DNA from: Selaginella tamariscina
Lineage: Eukaryota; Streptophyta; Lycopodiopsida; Selaginellales; Selaginellaceae
Reading direction: 5' to 3'
Assembly: GCA_003024785.1 (NCBI GenBank)
Contig: PUQB01000167.1
Span: forward strand, 1 to 64,000
Length of the DNA stretch: 64,000 nucleotides
The position numbers and the translations under genes are program-made. The notes under the pieces were generated by a model that saw nothing but the letters and a program-made list of their open reading frames with translations, did no database searches and was not told where the DNA came from. Below are positions 48,023 through 61,998 of this stretch, in pieces (positions within the stretch are counted from its first letter, which is position 1; the number at the start of each line of letters is the position of its first letter).

Positions 48023-51000
48023 AAGCATCATGTTACCTTTCTTTCCTTTAAAATAAGATTGTTATTATTTTTTTTTTGTCAGAATTGCTGTGGTTATATA
48101 TTTATATCTACATCATGCTTTCTCATTTAATGCCTTGTAGTTAATCATATTATTTATTTATATATATATGGCTTCAGAATGCACGTAATATAGACAGACA
48201 CGTTGAACATGTACATATTATGCACAGTTTATTATCTTATAGTTTAGGTTTACGTAGCTTTATAGCATCATATTGTATAACAACCCAGGAGATTTAAATC
48301 TATTTTGTATGGAAGTACATAATATTAATTATATTATTAAAACACACCCAGTATAACCAGGTAACATATATGTGCAAGTTTAGAGGATGCACACCTTATA
48401 CAGTGAAATCATGAGCTATTAGTGCACATGTCACAACTAGATTACTTGTACAGTAACCTGCAATAACTTAGAGGTACACACACACACGTGTGTGTGTGTG
48501 TGTGATGTAAATTCAATGCAAGGAAATGTTGCTTAAGGCACACTTACATAATATACTTACACACATGTATGTACCTTGCACACTAAACTTGCATGCATAC
48601 ACAGTATGCACATGGTATATATATTATGTATGGTATACATAAACAAGGCATATGTATATAACATTGCATATATAGATACTTACATTCATGCAGAAAACAC
48701 GCTTAGAGGTTATTTCAAGACAAGGGGTTCCAGTTCAATTGAATTCCCGTGACAGTTATAATATCCTTTGCTAGCCTTTTTGAATTAATTTTAACTTCCC
48801 GAGGAAATCCCGAAGTGTATCGTGAGAGAATTTTAAGATTCACTGTATTAAGTTTTGATACCTACAGGGAACATACTTATCCAGTTAACGCATGGCTTTA
48901 TATATACCGGCCCTATTTCTGTATCAGCAATAGAAGATGGAATTCTGAGATATTTTCAGATGGAAGGACAGATATAACTATAAACATCTTTGTTGTTGAT
49001 CTGTAGAAGTCAGGTTGTCCAAATAGAGGAGACTATGTACAATGCTAGTTGGATCCCACAAGCAGTGTGGAAGCGGTCACTGAAAAAAAGTGGCTGCATG
49101 TTCTTATTTCCATCATCTTCATTACAACCAATTTCTCAATAGCCACATTTGAATATTAAGATAAAATAGTACAAAATAAAAATGTATGGTTATTAAACTC
49201 AAAAGTTCTTAACATAATGATTTATGGCTTTCATAAATATTATAATAAGAAACACATATACTTAGATGGTGTGGAATTGTATATTAATAAAGTCATTAAA
49301 CAAATGCAAATTCATTTTAGTCTAATAATGAAGTTAACTTTATAATTAATTATTACATTTTTATCAATAATATTATTTGTCATAATATAATTATTGGTTG
49401 GCCAAGTCATGGAATTTCATTAGAATAAAAGAAATCCTTACAAGAATGTAAAGTTTAAATTACTTGATTTACTTAATGGATTAGTAATGGAATATAATAA
49501 GAACCTTAAGAATTGTAAAGAATATGAGTTTTTATAATAAATAATATAGTTAACCTATCTTGAACATTCCTGTTAATTAATGTAACAAAAAGATAATTAT
49601 TATTTTTAATTATATTTCATTTAATATATATTAATATATATAAAGGTAATCCTTTATCTAATTTTATGGTAATAACATTGACCCTTTACAAGGTCTATTG
49701 GTTGTGCTAACAAATTAAAGTGAAGGTATTTTTGATAAGAATAGGAATTTTTCTGATACTAAGTGTAAGAGTATTATTTATAAATAATAAAAAAAATTTC
49801 TGTAATAAATAAAAAAGGACTAAATATTTATTATAAAAATAATTCTTATATTACTTAACCCCATGGGTAACAATTCTACCCAAACATAACAATTTTAACC
49901 AGGCGTAACAAACAATAATACATATTAAGAAAAAAGAATTTACTTAATAAGTTATTTAGAAAACACATGTAGACATGTCAATTTGAAGTAAATTTTTTTC
50001 ATAATATCTTATTATTTATTTTGATATTTTAAAAAAACTTACTGGTTCGTGGTTATTTCAACAATGAAAGTAATACTCTAGACTAAAAAACGTTGTAACT
50101 AAAATGGGAATGATATATAAAAATAAAATATAAAAAAAATTATTAATTAATACTTATGTATTAATTATTAATGTTTTAAACATACATTTTTAAAAATATT
50201 CTTTTTTTTAAATATATGTTATTTTAAAAATTATTTCTTTATATTAAAAAATATTAATTAAATAATTAAATTATTAATTATTAAAAAAAATGAGACTATA
50301 GATATTTCCATTTTAATTACAATATTGATACTGATACACTTATAATTTAGAAAATTTTATTTTTAGTGAAGGTAGATATGCAATAGACAGCAAAACACCC
50401 TAAGGTGGCTTGATTTACGGAAGGCAAGAAAGATGATGCAGTTAAGTCGTTGGGCATCTTGATTAGTCAAACTTTTAGGGCAGATTAGTTCTTTGAACTT
50501 CTTTGAGAATTACCCGTTGTAGCAGTGAAGTTACAACGATACCAGTTGGTAAATTATATTTACGTTTTAACTGTTTATATATAATTAAAAAATAATTGGA
50601 GATAAACGTTGCAAACAGGTAACTTAGAATTTCAAGTTGCATTTGAAAGTCAAACAATTAAAACAACCTTTCAGAGTGAAGTACACTTATAGGACGATGA
50701 GACTTTGATGTGTTGCCAGACTGACATGTTTTTATAATAATATATATGCACGTTGTAAATAAAATGAGCATGTTTATAATTTTATTTTTTAATAATATTA
50801 GTAATTTTAAATATTAAAAAATATTTTCTAGAATAATATATGTTTCAAAAAAGATTTAAATATATATTTATTAAATAATTAGTTAAAAATTAAAATTTAA
50901 ATATTAATTAATATTTATTTTATATTCCCATTTTACTATATCATGCCCATTTACAACGTGCATGTACCGTGGCAACGACCGTGTCTGAATCTCTTGCGCG

Positions 51001-51060
51001 TCCCTTTTAAAAGTCAAACATACATTGCAGGCGACTGGAGTTTGTGCTTGTTCACTGGTT
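48023..51060. other. AT-rich intergenic DNA
   Basis: No gene is supported. An 85-codon open frame at 48,749-49,006 is open but has no recognised domain and AT-rich surroundings. An (AC)n(GT)n palindrome lies at 48,476-48,504. The last 60 bases before the receptor-kinase start contain CTTTTAAAAG (about 51,004-51,013), a possible weak TATA-like site. Confidence 0.5.
48476..48504. repeat. (AC)6(GT)n perfect dinucleotide palindrome
   Basis: Twelve bases of AC repeat are followed without a gap by GT repeat, giving a 24-bp perfect palindrome able to form a hairpin. Confidence 0.85.
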
Positions 51061-51068
51061 TGTGATCA

Positions 51069-54000
51069 ATGGATTCATGGTGCTGTTTGCGCGGTGGGAT
51101 CGCAATGTGGATCCTTATCTTCTTCGCGATGAACGTCTTATTGGATAATGTCTCCGCACAGCCAGGTAAGACTTTGAGTTTGATTGCAGATGTACAGCAG
51201 ACCATCTTGTATACTCCATATATGTACAGGATTCTTGAGCCTAGACTGCGGAGGTGATAAAGAATTCACGGATCCAGATACAGGCATACACTGGATACCA
51301 GATAACAAGTACATCACCACAGGTGCGAGTGCTCTCATTTCCAGTGAGTCCCTGGAAGACTACTCCAAGCAGTATCAGACTCTACGGTACTTCCCAGACA
51401 AGTCCAGGAAGCACTGCTACACGCTGCCAGTGGAACCCGGTGGAACTTATATCTTAAGACCCGGTTTCACCTACGGCAACTATGACAGACGTTTGAGAAC
51501 GGATAATTCCGTCTTCGTAGATGTTATAGTTGGTGCTAACTATTTCTACACAGCAAATGCCTACAGCTGGTACTACGATTTCATCGTCAAAGCTAGTTCC
51601 GGGAACACATTGAGCCTCTGCGTGGCATCGAACTCCACCTCTTCAGTAGATGTCCCATTCATCTCTACCCTGGAGCTGAGGAAACTAGCTGACGATATGT
51701 ATAGTCTGGAGCAAAACCAAGCGTTTCATGTTTACAAAAGATTGAACTTGGCAGCCCCTTCAAAAGACAATATCAGGTTCTTCGCACTAATAGAGGATAT
51801 TGACCTTGAACTTTGCTTGTCTTCCGTTTTGAAGGTATCCTCTGGATGAGTACGACAGAATATGGAGGTCTGATAAGATTTTCGGGACATATCTAGGGTC
51901 CGAGTATCCCAACATCTCTACAACATCAGAGGTCTCTGTAGGAAATACTCGCAACAAGCCACCCTCGGCAGTCATGAGTACAGCTATAGTTTCAAACTCG
52001 ACCATTCTCTTTGAGTTCCCAAGCACAACTCTGGATGAAAACTTCTTGTACTCCTACGCCTTCTACTTTGCCGAGCTTGCAAAGCTTAACAAGACGAGGA
52101 GATTCGCTATTGGAGAGATCAACAACTTGTCTTCCGTTTCGTTTCTAACGTTGAGCTTTGACATGGGAAAGGTGCCGTTAACTTCAACCGAGTACACTCC
52201 TGAGGCTCCCCAGGCTCTCACTCCCACGGCGAAGTTTGCTTTCATTACAGCAGATAATTCATCAACTTCTCCGGGAGTCATCCTGAATGCAGCTGAAATC
52301 TTCCGCTCTATCTCTCCACTCCATCCTGGAACTGACCATGAAGATGGTAGCTTACGTAGACTCTCATAGAGCTGAGCTTCTTTACAGTCGCTTTGTTTGC
52401 AGTTAGTGCAATCGAGAATATCAAGTCCTACTTCAACTTGTCTGGATGGTCAGGTGATCCTTGCTTCCCAGACGGCTACTCGTGGGACTGGATAATCTGC
52501 AGCAAGAGCTCTGCCAGGATCATCGGGCTCAAACTTTCGAATCGGAACTTACAAGGTTTCATTCCTCAGAGCATCACTGAGCTAGTGCATCTCCAAGAGA
52601 TGTAAGCACAGCTTGCATGCACAGAGTTTCAGACGATAATCATATGGTGTTCTTCTCAGATACCTCGACAACAACAGCTTTCGAGGCTCCATACCAGACT
52701 TCAGCTCGCTCCACAACCTGACTGTTCTGTAAGTTCATCTCTTTCCATTGGAAAAACATGTTGAACTGTCTTGGTCTTGAAGGAACTTGCAGAACAACAA
52801 TCTCACAGACATCTGCCTCACACAGAAACCAGGACTTTCTCTCAAGTAAGCCGGTCGTTCTTTGGAATTCATACTGACATAAAGAATCTTACAGCGTCTC
52901 TGGAAATCCATCTTCAACGTGTTCCTTCCCTAGCTTGCCTTCAAAGAGCAAGAGCTCCACAGCTGTCATTGTTGGAGTTGCAGTACCTTGTGCAGTAGCT
53001 CTTGTAATTCTAGTTGCTGTGTTTGTCTTCCTCAGAAAGAAGAAGAAACCGCCTCCAAAAGAAGCTTCAGAGACCGCTACCAGCGCACGTTCCGCCACTA
53101 ATGCCAAGGCCAAAAGGTTCACGTATAAGGAGATTGTAGAGGCAACAAACTCCTTCAAGACCAAGGTCGGGGAAGGCAGTTTCGGTCCGGTGTACCGTGG
53201 CTGTCTCCCCAGCGGACAAGAGATTGCTGTGAAAGTACACTCAGATAAGTCTCCTCAAGGTCTCCTTGAATTCAACACTGAGGTACGTCTCTCAGCTCCA
53301 TGCATTTGCTAGACTGAATACAACTCTTGCAGATTGATATACTCTCTCTTGTCCACCACAAAAACTTGGTGGATTTTGTGGGTTTTGCTCTCATCAGCCC
53401 GAACTTATCCTTGTCTATGAGTTCTTACCAAATGGAAGTCTCAAGGATCACCTGCATGGTAACATAAAACCGGTTTATCTCTCTACGTTACAAGTTTCTG
53501 TTGCAGGAAATAAACGTACGCATCTCAACTGGAAGCGGAGACTTGGTATCGGCTTGGAGGCGGCTCAAGGTATTTGGTAATATACATGGTTTGTGGTTCT
53601 GAGAGTTTTGCATAGGTCTCGATTATCTACACACTGGATGCAAGCTTGGAATCATCCACAGAGATATCAAGAGTGCAAACATACTTTTGAGTTCCACAAA
53701 GGTGGCCAAGATTGCAGACTTCGGTATTTCTAAGCTCTACGACAAGGACAGAGGTACTCATATCTCTACAATAGTTAAAGGAACGCTGGGATATCTCGAT
53801 CCAGAGTAAGCGATAGAAGCAACTCCATTTGTTACTGCTGTTCATGTTTGTTTGTGTGTGTAAGGTACCACGTCACCAACAGGCTAACGGAGAAGTCAGA
53901 TGTCTTCAGCTTTGGAGTCGTCCTGCTTGAGTTGGTAACCGGACGTGAGCCTATAGACCGGACACTTCCACACGATGAAGTTAGCCTAGTTCAATGGGTA

Positions 54001-54252
54001 AGTGTTGCCCTAGAATGATGTCTTTGGAACTTATAGCGTTGGCTTTGGTACCAGGTCAGAAGGGAGCTTGACAAAGGCAATCTGACGGCTGTGGTTGATT
54101 CAAAAATCACTAGTTATAACGACCAAGCAGCTTGGAAGATGCTGGAGGTGGCTATCACGTGCACGGAGTACAATTCTGTAGACAGGCCCAACATGAGCAT
54201 TGTGGTGAGTGAGTTAAAAGAGGCAATCAATCTGGAAAATTCCATGGCTTGA
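51069..54252 (+). CDS. Malectin-like/LRR receptor-like protein kinase (LRR-I type), one frame break
   Basis: A plasma-membrane receptor kinase. Twelve exons: 51,069-51,165; 51,230-51,776; 51,835-52,346; 52,403-52,601; 52,660-52,728; 52,783-52,845; 52,895-53,282; 53,333-53,458; 53,507-53,569; 53,616-53,805; 53,865-53,997; 54,055-54,252. Introns are 46-64 nt, GT-AG. Domains: signal peptide ([17 protein letters not shown]); malectin-like domain from GFLSLDCGG to about residue 380; GWSGDPC hinge; two to three LRRs ([19 protein letters not shown]); transmembrane helix ([20 protein letters not shown]); basic stop-transfer. The kinase has [12 protein letters not shown] lysine, [11 protein letters not shown] and GTLGYLDPE. 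The layout is closest to plant proteins like At1g67720. In exon 8 the frame after LVDFVGF shifts by one base near 53,375-53,388 (T-run GGGTTTTG); downstream codons fit again in another frame. This is either a recent disabling indel or a sequence error. All splice sites elsewhere are sound. Confidence 0.85.
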
Positions 54253-54782
54253 AATGAAAATGTAATTATATTTTCGTTTTGGAACTAACGCAAGGATTTT
54301 ATTAGTCCTTGTGGATTTATAGGGTAGGATCTGTTAAACATTGTGAGTGAAAAAAGTTAAATATAACAAGTGAATGCATGATTATTAATAAATCACAAGT
54401 GAATCGCATTTATTTAACAATCACGAATATATATAAAATATTTTTTTAAATAAGTTAAACATTATTTTTGTTATTAAGTTGTATATTGATCATATTAATA
54501 TGCATAAGATGTTATTTCTATTGTGTGTGCGTGTGTGTCTCTATATATATTAATGTATTATGAGAGAGAGATGCCCCCCCAAACACACACACCAAACATA
54601 CATACATATTTATGAAACAACAAGTTACTCAACCTTATTATATGTATGTATGTGTACGTAACACCCTATATTATGGGAGATATTTAATTGCAAGATACAT
54701 GATATGTATGTTTGCGAATATAGATTGCTATGCCATTGATAAAATTATTTTATTTGAGTTAAAAACTTGCTTCAATAATATA

Positions 54783-54876
<94 letters not shown>

Positions 54877-55834
54877 TTTTATTTTGCGGATTGTCAAATA
54901 ATATGTCAATCATAAAATTTATATCTGAACATTTTACACCATTATATACCACAGTACAGAGTTATAATGTGATAGAAAGAAATTTTTATCACTGGCCTTA
55001 TGTATGCATATGTATGAGTACGGTATATACTTGTGTTTGGATATATATATTTATAACAATTTCTTAAAAGACATATATGTCAACAATAAACAAAGCATAA
55101 ATTTAATTTCTTTTTGCAAAAAAAAGGCAAGTGTACAGGACACTGGAACTTAGGTTGACTGCATATACCTACCATCCACCGTAAACAGCCATATTGAATA
55201 TTACTCTTAACAATTAATGATAAACTAAATTTATTAATCATAAAGTAATATATATTATATAAATCCAAATGTGTTTTAGAAAACAAAATTAAATAATATA
55301 AATTAATAATTTAAATAAAATTTAATATATAAGAGAGTTATTTATGAAACTAATTAAACAAGTATACATAAACCTTTTTAATTAATTAAATATTCTAATT
55401 AGTTGTGTGTGAGTAAAAGATAAAAAGACCATCATTTTAATGATAAAATTAATGTATTAATATAATATGAATTTTAAATTAATATATTATATAATAATGT
55501 AGTTTTAAATTTGTTCTATAAATTTAAAAGTATTATAAAAAAATTAAGTGAACTCACATGTAACCACCTCTATATGAGTTTAAAATGTATGTTTGCAAGA
55601 CACTCATGTGCACCCCAGCTTAAAAGGCAAGCTTGCAAAATACTTGTGTGCACCCTAGTTTGTGCTTTGTACATATTATACAAGTATAAAAAACATTTCC
55701 TAATGATAATAGCCAATTGCGTGTTAATAATTGTGGGATGGTTAGTGCTCAAAAAGGTTCAATTGACATGCAATGAAGTACTTGTCGATTGATACTTTTC
55801 CTATAATCATAGTAAGAAGCCTTACTCAAATACA
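54253..55834. other. AT-rich intergenic DNA
   Basis: 3' flank of the receptor kinase and spacer before the chromovirus. It contains a long compound microsatellite. Open frames across it are simple-repeat artefacts. No gene is supported. Confidence 0.6.
54783..54872. repeat. Compound (GT)n(TA)n(GA)n microsatellite
   Basis: Three dinucleotide runs join without spacers over about 90 bp, the GA part being longest. Confidence 0.95.
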
Positions 55835-56084
55835 TGTCATGACCCAATACATACTTACAGAATAAGGGACATTATTTTTAGCTCTTGCCTAAATTAGCTC
55901 TTAGAGTATCATTTTTTTGCCTAGATTAACTCTTGGAGTTGTGAGTATAAAAGCTCCAACTTAATTGTTATATAATTATTATTATCACACCAGTCATTAC
56001 ACGATCATTCTTGTCATGTTCCTTGCTCTTGCCTTGCTCTTGAGTCAAGCCTCTTTATTCTTATCCTCTTCTTAGGTCGTGACT
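55835..56084 (+). repeat. 5' LTR of the chromovirus
   Basis: About 250 bp starting TGTCATGACC. It shares with 62,701-62,991 the phrases AGAATAAGGGACATTA, GAGTATAAAAGCTCCAAC (TATA box) and CGATCATTCTTGT.ATG. The right end is near GGTCGTGAC. Confidence 0.85.
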
Positions 56085-59000
56085 TTTTTTAATAGTAACT
56101 AATTTCATAACTCCCTGATTTTCAATTACTTTTTTTTTGATTCTTCTCCCTTATTTTCCTTCTTTTTTTTTTTTACAGATCATGGTAGATTTTGAGCATT
56201 TCAACGCGAGCATCAAATGTTGCTTCATGAGCTGGCCATTTTGCGCCAAGTGGTTACAGATCTACAAGGTTTCACCAACACAGCGCAAAGCATCTGCTGA
56301 TGCATCCTCCAAAGCTGCTACGCAGACTCTCTCTCAAGCATCCATGGTTTCCTCTATATCAAATTCTTCTTTGGAACCAAAGATCAATATGCCAGAGAAG
56401 TTCAGTGGTAATCACGTCGATTTCTAAAGTTTCTTGAATCAGATCAAGCTTTTGATCTGCATGCAACCACGTCACTACTCGACTGATGTACAAAAGGTTG
56501 ATCTTTTGGCATCCTTATTAGTTGGATCCTCACGGGCTTGGGTTGCCCCTTTGCTGGAGTGTGACAACTCATTGATGGAAGACTTTGTAGGATTCGTGGC
56601 TGCCTTTGAAGCATGCTTTGGAGATCCCGATAAGTATCATTCCGCATAAATGAAGTTAAGGAAGCTCGCACAAGGATTCTAACCAGTTTCCGTTTATACA
56701 TCCGAATTTCAGCAACTTTACACGAACATTTCATAGGACGAGACTGCATTGATTGAACACTTTTGTTTTGGGTTGAGGGATGACGTGAAGGACATTCTCC
56801 TTACATTACCAGATGCCCAAGCGAAGATCATGTAATAGGCCGTTCGCTATGACAACCGTTTGTTCGAGTGTCGCTAGAAAATCCCGTCAATAGTTTTTTG
56901 CAAACCAATCCTGTAGCTGTAGCACATGTTCTTACGATCTTCTGGAGTAATTCCTATGGAAGTTAACAAATAACAAGCGTGGCCCACTTTTAACTGCTGA
57001 GAAGCAACGTCATTGTGATGAGAACTTATGCTTGTATTGTGGTAAAGCAGGACACAAGGTGGTAGAATGTCTGCCTTTAAAGCCATAAATTCAAGACGCG
57101 TTAAAGTTAAAGCTGAAATTTAGTAAGAAAACTTCAATGTCCACTTCGTCTAAGAGCTGCGAAGTTGGACGTAGGCGTAATCTCCATTGGTGCTGTTCAC
57201 ACCATTTCATCACTCAAGTTTCCTATACACATTCACCTCAATAATCGAGAGCTCAAGGAGTCTGCCATGTTAAACACTGTTGCAAATGCATACTTCATGG
57301 ATGACACTTTTGTAGTTCAGCATGGCATTCTGATAGTAAAGTTGAAGCATGTAGTTCCTGTAGAGGTTGTAGATGGTCGTTTGATTGCTTCTGACGCAGT
57401 TACTCATACTATCACACCTCTATCTTGCGCCCATGGCGCATTCAATTGTTCAATTTCCTTCAACTTGATTAAGACTCGGACGACTCCCATTGTTTTGGGC
57501 ATGCCATGGTTTTGGTTGCAAAACCTCAAATCGACTGGAGGTCTAGGACGCTCACTTTTTCCTCTTCGGCAACCAGAATCAATCATGTACCTTTCTGCGT
57601 GCAAGATATGACCTTAGTGTCTTGAGGTAGTACAAGCTACATGATTGATCGTGCCTACTCCTGTATAGTGTTGAAGGTTCCTCTTGATAAGGTCCACCTC
57701 TTGTCAATTTGTCAGTACATTCGCAGACTCTCCTCACTCCTGTGCATTCATGGACTTCTGTACAGGGTTCTTCCAATCATGTACACTCATCAACATCATC
57801 ACAGATTTTCTCAATCTTGCCTCTTTTCATTACTCTGCTTCTGTTCCATCCCCAAGATCCTTCCTCTTTTTCAATTCACACTCCCTCCTTCTCCTTTCCA
57901 GTTCTTACCACTACTATGCATGAACTTGCCACTGATCCTGCTCCTTTTCATTTTTTGCTTTTAAGTAACTCCTACGTCCTCTTCTACCTCTTATATCTGA
58001 CTCTCTGTTTTTCAATCTCCTTCTCCTTCTCCTTCTTCTTCTCTACCATCCAAGTATACTCTTTAGGACGTTTTTGATAAGCACAAGGCTGCAGTTCTTC
58101 TATTCACAGGTCCTACGATTGTCCTATCGATCTTGCGAATGGGAAAGACTCCACCGTTCGGACCGATTTATGCACTGTCACTGTCACCTACAGAATTGGA
58201 GGTTCTTCGCCAGTACATCGAGGACAACTTGGCATCCAGCTTCATTCGTCATTAAAGTCCCTGCAGGAACACCTATCTTCTTTGTCAAGAAGAAAAATGG
58301 GAGTTTACGTTTGGTTGTGGACTACATAGGTTTAAATCAAGTCACCATCCGGAATCGGTATCCATTGCCATTAATCTTAGAACTTCTCGATCGGCTACAA
58401 GGAACAAAAGGTGTCACGAAGATTGACATATAAGGGGCTACAATCTTGTACGGATTTGTCTAGGCGATAAGTGGAAGACTGCCTTTCATACAAGGTATGG
58501 ACACTTCAAGTACATAGTGATGCCTTTTGGACTTACAAATGCCCTAGCCATGTTCCAACACATAGTGAATGACATCTTTCACAACTTCTTGGATCAATTT
58601 ATAGTGATTTACCTCGATGACATCCTGATTTTCTTCAAGGACCAAGCTGCATATGACAAGCATGTATGACTAGTTCTACAGAAGTTTTGCGAGCATGGCA
58701 TGTATGCAAAGTTGGAGAAGTGTTTTTTTGACAGGGATACTATGGAGTACTTGGGCTACATCGTCTCTCCTACCAGCGTCTCAATGGACATGCACAAAGT
58801 GAAGATTGTTGTGGAGTGGGAGAGGCCTAAGTCTATACAATGTTTCCTTGGCTTCGCAAATTTCTACAGGCGATTCATACAAGACTTCTCCAAGCGTATA
58901 CTTCCACTCATGGAACTCACCAAGCACACAGGGGATTTCTCTTGGCCTAACAAGGCGGAAATGCATTCACAGCACTCAAGGACGCCTTCACGACAGCTCC

Positions 59001-61230
59001 AATTTTAGTACATCCCGATCCTTCTCATCCCTTCTTGTTGAAGTAGATGCTTCAGACTTTGCAGTAGGTTCTATCCTATCACAAGTTGGTGAAAACAAGT
59101 TACTCCATCCTGTAACCTTTCACTCTCGTAAGTTCCTTTTGGCAAAGATCAATTATGAAATTCATGACAAGGAACTCAAGGCTATTGTGGATTTGTTCGA
59201 GGAGTGGCGGCACTTCCTAGAAGGTGTTGTACATCCTATACAAGTTCTTATGAATTACAAAAATCTAGAGTTTTTCAAACGGCTCGAGTTCTCAGTCGGT
59301 GACAAGCTAGGTGGACAGAATTCCTATCACGTTTTGATTTTGTCATCGTCTATAGGCTTGATTTTTGGAATGGCAAAGTAGATGCATTGTTTAGGTGCTC
59401 TTACCTTGCATCGACCCCGGACGATCCTGCATATGACTGTCAAGAGCAAGTGTTATTGGGTCTTAATCGATTTGGCTTATGGCACTACATATTCATCAGG
59501 TTCCAACAAATTCAACACTTCTACAAGGCATCCGTTTGCAATTGGCTACAAACGACTTGGCAAAGAATGTATTTTCACACATTAGTCCTGACATTGCAAG
59601 TTCCTTTTCTTCCAGTTCCTGTACAGACTATAAGTTGTTTGCCATATAGGATGGATTCATGTTGGTATTTACACGACTCGTGTGGTACATGATTGTTATG
59701 ATACCCTGGCTACAGGACATTTTGGTGTGATCAAGACAGTTGAGTTGGTGACTTGCAACTATTGGTGGTCTGGGTTGCGAGGTTTTGTGGAAAAGTTTGT
59801 ACAGAGTTGTAACACCTGCAATAGGTCGAAGATGCCTCATCACGCACCCTCTGGTCTTTTTTGTTCTCTTCTTGTTCCCTCTGTTCCTTGGAGATCCATT
59901 TATATGGATTTTCTCACAAATCTTCCTCCTTGTGAATTTGATGTAGTTCTTATAATGGTTGACCATTTCATCAAACATGCTCATTTTCTGCCTTGTAACA
60001 AGACGGCTACAGGCCAAACAACTACTGAGTTGATGATCTGCAAAGTGTTTTGACATCATGGTCTTCCTAAGAGCATTGTTTCTAATCGAGGCCCACAATT
60101 CATGTCCAGATTTTGACGAGAGCTTGTCCGAAGTCTACAAGTTAAAGCGGATCTTTCTTCAGGATATCATCTGCAAACTAATGAGCAATCAGAAGGCACA
60201 ATTCAGACCTTGGAGCAGTATCTTTACTGCATCATCAGTTACCAGTAGGACAACTGGTTGGACCTTCTTCCTATGGCAGAGTTTGCTTACAACAACTCCA
60301 TTCATGCATCTACAACCCATACACATTCGCTCTTATAGGCTACCTTGCTCCTCATTGTCATAGTTTTACTATGACTCCCTTTTACTTTGGACGTTGACTG
60401 TTGTTACTTACTGTACTATGTTGATAAGCCCTAGGTGTAGAAGAAACATGCCCGCTTAATGCACTTGGATATCTAGTGATGGTCCGGCCGGGTGTCATTA
60501 GGTATTTACAAGAAACTCTTGGCGAAGCTAGCACTTCCATCTAGAAAATTATTACCCTAGTTTTTTGTGTCCCGGTTGGGTTAATGGCTAATTCCGGTGA
60601 GTTTGACATGTCGGATATGTTTAGAAATACCCCTAGGTTTGACAGGTTAGGGTCTAGGGGTTGATGGATAACTCACCAAGTATATTCCCTCTGGGAATGA
60701 GATTTCGTGCCAACCCACTTATTTAAACAGGAAATGGGGGGGGGGGGTGGGCCTCTGTCACATAAATAAGGTAGTATATAGGAGTGAGGGTTCCTGGGTT
60801 CATGATTGAGGTCGTTACTCTTCTCCCGGTGAAAGCTCTAGATTGTGTCGTCAAGGCACAACCCTTTGTTGTGCCGCCCTAATTTCTAAATGCCATGGGT
60901 ACATCCCACCTTTGGGGTAGCTTACCTTAATGTTGGCGAATCCATACCTGGGAGGTCTTGTCGAAATGCATATTCCAAGAGGCAAAGGTTGAGGCTTGTC
61001 TCCAGCCTCCTCCTCCACGTCAAGCTAGGTGTAGCACTCACGGCCAAGCAAGACACATCTATGTTCTTGTCCAACTGTGGGCGTGGGATTTTATTTGACA
61101 GGTTCACATTATCTAGTTCTTGAGGGTTCATTGAGGGGTTCTAGAGTTGGCATTTAGGAGCCATGTTTGTGGTACTTGGTGCAACTCTTGAATCTAAGGG
61201 CTATGGCATGATAGCCCACATCATGGAAGG

Positions 61231-61256
61231 CAGTGTCACATGGAGATGTGACACTG
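61231..61256. other. Conserved 26-nt hairpin in solo LTR
   Basis: Stem CAGTGTCACAT / ATGTGACACTG with loop GGAG; same stem as at 43,568 and 44,781. Confidence 0.75.
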
Positions 61257-61861
61257 GGCTAAACGTCACGCGATACAAAGCCCGGGGCATGCCCTTTGGG
61301 GTTGTGTCATGGGTTTGTCGCCAAGGGGTTGGATACTCTAGCCAATAGGCATGCTTGTGCTTGCACTAAGGTGTTAAGCCTTGGGCATCCGCTCAAGGGA
61401 GGTTAGGTCTCGTAACTAGGTGTGCTTTGGCACACTTGACTAGGGGAGTGTTCTCTTTGGCATCCAAGGGTTAAACAACTTAAGCTCATTAGCAAAAGCC
61501 CTTTCGTAAGGCACTCACAAGGTCATGTACTTAGGGTTATCCAAACCTAGCCTTAAGAAGTTTGCTTAGCAGAACATTCGTGTTCGCCTATAGCGCACAC
61601 TCATGTCCTCATTAATTACTAGGCCTAAGTCTAGGGTATGACTTGGCCACTCAAACCCTTAGGGGTTAGTCGTGGTTCAAGGTACCCCTTGTCACCCTAA
61701 AAGGGTTGTTCTCCCAGATGAGGGTGATTCCTAAAGGGGTAAGTGACGATGCCTTAGCTCTGTCACGGGGGCATATGTGAGACACATCTCCTTTGTGGGG
61801 TTAGGGCATGAGCCTGTCTAGGTCTACTGGGATAGGATCTTAAAGTCTACTCAGAATATCC

Positions 61862-61998
61862 TCTAGGGTTTGGGGATGGTCATTCTAGGGGCTTAGGATA
61901 TTACTCTAAGTCTTTTGCTTAATTGGGCCTCTAGGGTTCAGGGATGGTCATTCTAGGGGACTTAGGGTAGAACTCTAAGTATTTTGCCTAATTGGGCC
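61862..61998 (+). repeat. 68-bp tandem duplication within the 60.4-kb solo LTR
   Basis: Two units starting at 61,862 and 61,930, each beginning TCTAGGGTT and ending AATTGGGCC. The copy at 45.9 kb has a single unit, so the duplication is private to this copy or its sublineage. Confidence 0.8.

Noticed and set aside
48749-49006. 85-codon open frame
   Set aside because: No domain, no neighbours suggesting a gene and no clear promoter; left unannotated as a gene.
54612-55067. 151-codon frame with YIYIYI and ERERER runs
   Set aside because: It is a translation of the (GT)n(TA)n(GA)n microsatellite.
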